Shown: piece by piece, positions 37,551 through 40,088 of the stretch | How the letters are laid out: every line of letters starts with the position of its first letter | Position numbering within the stretch: position 1 is the stretch's first letter | Translations under genes and position numbers: made by a program | The notes under the pieces: model-generated | The model's input: the letters and a program-made list of their open reading frames with translations, nothing else | The model's database searches: none | Told to the model about the DNA's origin: nothing | DNA from: a virus | Direction: 5' to 3' (one strand) | IMG/VR virus record: IMGVR_UViG_3300033571_008662 | Location: 1-40,088 of that record | DNA: 40,088 nucleotides

Positions 37551-38802
37551 ATGATATAACTTGTTCTATTCTTTCCATCCACCCTTTAGATTCGGTGTGA
37601 GGCCAAACTCTCCATGAGTATGGCTTATCTGGATGTTCAAATGTTCTCCAAATATGGATAAATTGATCATCTTTATTTTCTGTAAATAGTGCTAATACTT
37701 CACTCTTTTCTGCATCTTTTCTATAAATATCATTTCCTTTATCATCTAGAAATGCTATAGCAAAAAAGTCGTAGTCTTGCTCAATAAGTGATCCTTTATA
37801 AATATCTATGCAATATTTTCTTATGTGAGCTAAACCAGATTCATAGTCATTTTTGATTGGAGGAAACTCACCATTCTTTGCCTCTATATGTATTTGTTGT
37901 GTAGAGAATTTTAAACCTGCGTACTTTTCATATTCTTCGAATGTTCTCTCTTCACCAAAATAATTTTCTACTCCCAATGATTTTCTTGTACAAGGACTGC
38001 AAGTACCTTCTACACCCATTAACTTTCTATATCTTGCATAAGATGCTTGATCTCTTTGTGCCCAGTCTTGACTATCGTCCCAATGTTTTTTCTTGCCATC
38101 TCTAGTATATTCATGCCAAACTATAGCTCTATGAGGAGAGAACAAATCATAACCAAATGTAAATGCTCTAGCAGCTAAAGAAGATTCTTCGCCATGAAAA
38201 TATAAATGCTCATCGTAAGGTACTTCTTCAACAAACTTACCTAAAGTAAATATAAAGTGTGCCGATATAAATCTAGTAGGAAAAGGCTCTGTTAATTCTT
38301 TCCATTCAGTTACTCCATGAGGCTCTAAGAATATAACTCCTGAAGGCATAAACCTTTGTATGTTTAAACTCCACACTTCTTCATTTCTACCTTCTGGATC
38401 GTTCTTTGGAAAGTATCCTGGTATATATGCTGATAGCAAAGGCTTTTTGTTTCCTTTAGACTGAAAATAGTGAATATAATCTTTTAGTGTAGTATCCCAA
38501 CCTTTACTAAATCTATGGTGAGAATCTAACTGAAAGTAATAATCCTCTCCTTTATATTGTTCTTGAATTCTTTTTCTAATCCAACAAACACCTTTAGCAT
38601 CTTTATAGTTATAGTCTAAGATAGTAAATCTAGAATCATTTTTATATTCATCTAAATTATCCCAAGTATCTTCTTCAGAGTGCTGCCAACCGATACAAAC
38701 GTATAGATTATCAGGTTCAGAACAATTATTTAAGAGATCTTTTAAAGTAGGAAGAAGTTCGGGATCTCTGTATGCTGCGATCGAAACGAATATTTTAGCC
38801 AT
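37543..38802 (-). CDS. GT60-type polypeptide GlcNAc-transferase homologue (copy 2)
   Basis: 419 residues, same architecture as copy 1: KIFVSIAAYRDPELLPTLKD, FQLDSHHRFSKGWDTTLKD, SAHFIFTLGKF and HLYFHGEESSLAARAFTFG. C-terminal WRVWPHTESKGWMERIEQ aligns with copy 1's end. First gene of the minus-strand glycan operon; its start is in AAGTTATGGC, the GTTATG context of plus-strand genes. It lies 49 bp from the stop of the repeat-rich protein, its probable acceptor. Confidence 0.83.
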   Translation of the reverse strand: MAKIFVSIAAYRDPELLPTLKDLLNNCSEPDNLYVCIGWQHSEEDTWDNLDEYKNDSRFTILDYNYKDAKGVCWIRKRIQEQYKGEDYYFQLDSHHRFSKGWDTTLKDYIHYFQSKGNKKPLLSAYIPGYFPKNDPEGRNEEVWSLNIQRFMPSGVIFLEPHGVTEWKELTEPFPTRFISAHFIFTLGKFVEEVPYDEHLYFHGEESSLAARAFTFGYDLFSPHRAIVWHEYTRDGKKKHWDDSQDWAQRDQASYARYRKLMGVEGTCSPCTRKSLGVENYFGEERTFEEYEKYAGLKFSTQQIHIEAKNGEFPPIKNDYESGLAHIRKYCIDIYKGSLIEQDYDFFAIAFLDDKGNDIYRKDAEKSEVLALFTENKDDQFIHIWRTFEHPDKPYSWRVWPHTESKGWMERIEQVISYE

Positions 38803-38851
38803 AACTTAATATACAAAATTTATTTCAAATAAAAAAATTTATTTTTAATTA
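38803..38851 (-). promoter_or_regulatory. possible promoter of the glycan operon
   Basis: Minus strand TTTGAAATAAATTTTGTATATT: an AT-rich tract with a TTTG-like box and TAAATTTTG, 15-20 bp before ATG 38802. Weak match to the Bacteroidetes pattern (one extra base in the -7). Confidence 0.35.
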
Positions 38852-40087
38852 TTAACAAGTAGTATAAGCACCTGCTGATACGTTTAGTTTTAATTCTATA
38901 GTAATATTAGAGTTTACTGTTACTTGATAAGGAGTTGTATCATATCCACAATTGGTAGTTGATCCACCGGCACATCCAGCTACACCAAATGTTTGATCTG
39001 TGGCACCTGCAATTTGAGCTCCTATAGTAAGTTCGGTTCCTGCTGTTACATTAGTAATAGTTCCTGTTAAAGCAGTTGTACCACAATCTGGTCCTGTTAT
39101 ACCTGACGCTAATGTAGTCTTAGTATGGGGGCCGCTACCTAACCTATAAACTACAGATGTAACACCCCCAACACTTCTTGTAGCAGAGTTTCCATGTCTA
39201 ACTGTTACTGTGTATTTAGCAGTATTACTTGGAGTAACAGAGACGCTAGGAGTAACACTACGAGTTACAGATATGCTAGGTGTTACAGATATACTAGGAG
39301 TTACAGATACGCTAGGAGTTACAGATATACTAGGAGTTACAGATACGCTAGGTGTAACTGATATCGATGGAGTTACAGATACACTAGGAGTAACAGAGAC
39401 GCTAGGAGTTACACTTCTAGTTACTGAAATACTAGGAGTAACAGATACACTAGGAGTTACAGATACGCTAGGAGTTACTGAAGGAACAACTGTACAATCT
39501 AGAACATCTATTATTAATCCATTAGAGTTAACTTGAACTGCCCAATTACTACTAGATCTATTAAATTTAAACCATCCTTCTGAACTTATAGTTGGAGCCC
39601 AATGATTAGCAAGAATCAAATTAGGATTTGAATATAATTGCTGACCAACTGTAGGAACAGAATATACCGGGCTTTGATATATAGTAGCTCCAGTTGGAGT
39701 TCCAGATGCGCAAGCTTCAAAGAATCCTACGAAATCGCTAGTAGATGTAGTAAATGCTATAGCAGGTACTGATGTACTAGGAGTTACAGTTGGAGTTACA
39801 CTAGGAGTTTTTGATATACTAGGTGTTACGCTAGGAGTTCTAGACACGCTAGGAGTTCTAGATATACTAGGCGTTACAGAAATACTAGGAGTTACACTTG
39901 GAGTTACAGATATACTAGGAGTTCTAGATATAGAAGGTGTAACCGATACGCTAGGAGTTACACTTGGAGTTACGGATATGCTTGGAGTTACAGATACACT
40001 AGGCGTTACAGAAATACTAGGAGTTACACTAGAAGTAACAGATACGCTAGGAGTTCTAGATATACTAGGTGTAACTGAAATGCTAGG
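38852..40087 (-). CDS. Ser/Thr/Pro-repeat fibre-like or surface protein (5' partial)
   Basis: 411 residues visible, open to the right edge; the GTG at 39847 is internal. Two repeat blocks of degenerate TPSVSVTPSISVTPS units (about residues 1-103 and 205-290 of the visible part) flank a globular domain (FEACASGTPTG to SNWAVQVNSNGLIIDVLDC). A C-terminal domain of about 120 residues begins KYTVTVRHGNSATRSVGG and is Cys-containing, ending AGAYTTC. The mucin-like repeats are ideal O-glycosylation substrates, and two polypeptide GlcNAc-transferase genes follow. Probably a virion fibre or decoration protein; similar repeats occur in uncultured marine phages. Confidence 0.75.
   Translation of the reverse strand, partial: PSISVTPSISRTPSVSVTSSVTPSISVTPSVSVTPSISVTPSVTPSVSVTPSISRTPSISVTPSVTPSISVTPSISRTPSVSRTPSVTPSISKTPSVTPTVTPSTSVPAIAFTTSTSDFVGFFEACASGTPTGATIYQSPVYSVPTVGQQLYSNPNLILANHWAPTISSEGWFKFNRSSSNWAVQVNSNGLIIDVLDCTVVPSVTPSVSVTPSVSVTPSISVTRSVTPSVSVTPSVSVTPSISVTPSVSVTPSISVTPSVSVTPSISVTPSISVTRSVTPSVSVTPSNTAKYTVTVRHGNSATRSVGGVTSVVYRLGSGPHTKTTLASGITGPDCGTTALTGTITNVTAGTELTIGAQIAGATDQTFGVAGCAGGSTTNCGYDTTPYQVTVNSNITIELKLNVSAGAYTTC
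39225..39480 (-). repeat. mucin-like repeat block in coding DNA
   Basis: Tandem degenerate units coding PSVSVTPS/PSISVTPS, with GAGTTACAGATACGCTAG-like DNA on the plus strand. Codon variation (TCT/AGT, GTA/GTT) shows the repeat is kept at protein level, not by simple DNA slippage. Confidence 0.8.
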
Positions 40088-40088
40088 A
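39770..40088 (-). repeat. second mucin-like repeat block, reaching the window edge
   Basis: Same TPSVSVTPS, TPSISRTPS and TSSVTP type units, with Arg-containing variants (SRTPS). It continues beyond the right edge. Confidence 0.75.

Noticed and set aside
39210-39536. Plus-strand frame with LGVTDTLGVTD repeats
   Set aside because: Antisense of the mucin-like repeat block; the periodic codons keep it open by chance.
39225-40088. CRISPR-like array
   Set aside because: The periodic DNA is coding repeats of TPSVSVTPS with no spacers.

Overview
The window looks like part of a large, strictly lytic-style tailed phage genome (a T4-like myovirus is the best guess) infecting a member of the Bacteroidetes, probably a flavobacterium. 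The DNA is AT-rich and densely packed with small overlapping genes. There is no integrase, transposase, rRNA or host housekeeping operon. Promoter-like sites resemble the Bacteroidetes -7 element (TAnnTTTG, here mostly TAnnTTTA), and starts lack Shine-Dalgarno sequences, using an A-rich leader ending in GTTATG instead. No terminase, capsid, portal, tail-tube or polymerase gene lies in the window, so the phage assignment rests on genome style and on a few recognisable phage families (DUF932, T5orf172/GIY-YIG proteins, a BhlA-like protein, a repeat-rich fibre-like protein).

Layout. (1) 1-4666, plus strand: a sugar operon with a dTDP-glucose 4,6-dehydratase (5' partial), a methyltransferase, a split transketolase pair, an SDR epimerase/reductase and a family 2 glycosyltransferase, all coupled by overlapping stop/start codons. 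(2) 4698-6532: four probable late or structural/regulatory small genes, the last an HTH plus degenerate HNH zinc protein. (3) 6533-19175: accessory small genes, mostly of unknown function, including a tiny lipoprotein, a SWIM zinc-finger protein, two adjacent HExxH proteins, a BhlA-like membrane protein, a metallophosphatase, a PQ-loop membrane protein, a tRNA-like element, and two proteins with similar N-termini, one resembling an ADP-ribosyltransferase. (4) 19176-25959: regulatory-rich DNA with small genes, a small HTH protein followed by a strong terminator, a DUF932 protein, candidate structured RNAs and two probable virion-associated genes. (5) 25988-26013: a terminator where plus- and minus-strand transcription converge. 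(6) 26015-40088, minus strand: a GIY-YIG protein, a small virion-like protein, a nine-gene glycan operon, and at the right edge a Ser/Thr/Pro repeat protein (5' partial) that looks like a fibre or surface protein.

The most striking system is on the minus strand. Two tandem GT60-type polypeptide GlcNAc-transferase homologues, a four-domain methyltransferase/glycosyltransferase fusion, three further candidate glycosyltransferases, a carbamoyltransferase, an E1-like deoxysugar dehydrase and an RmlD-like reductase lie directly next to a mucin-like TPSVSVTPS repeat protein. The inference is that the phage builds a decorated deoxysugar glycan and attaches it to its own fibre. The second notable signal is a composite regulatory element present in four copies: about 25-bp repeats with a palindromic core, a T-tract, and a CTGGA box at constant spacing to TAnnTTTA. 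At least three other repeated promoter types occur, including an AACCCACGGTCGTTT box exactly 26 bp upstream of two successive -7 elements.
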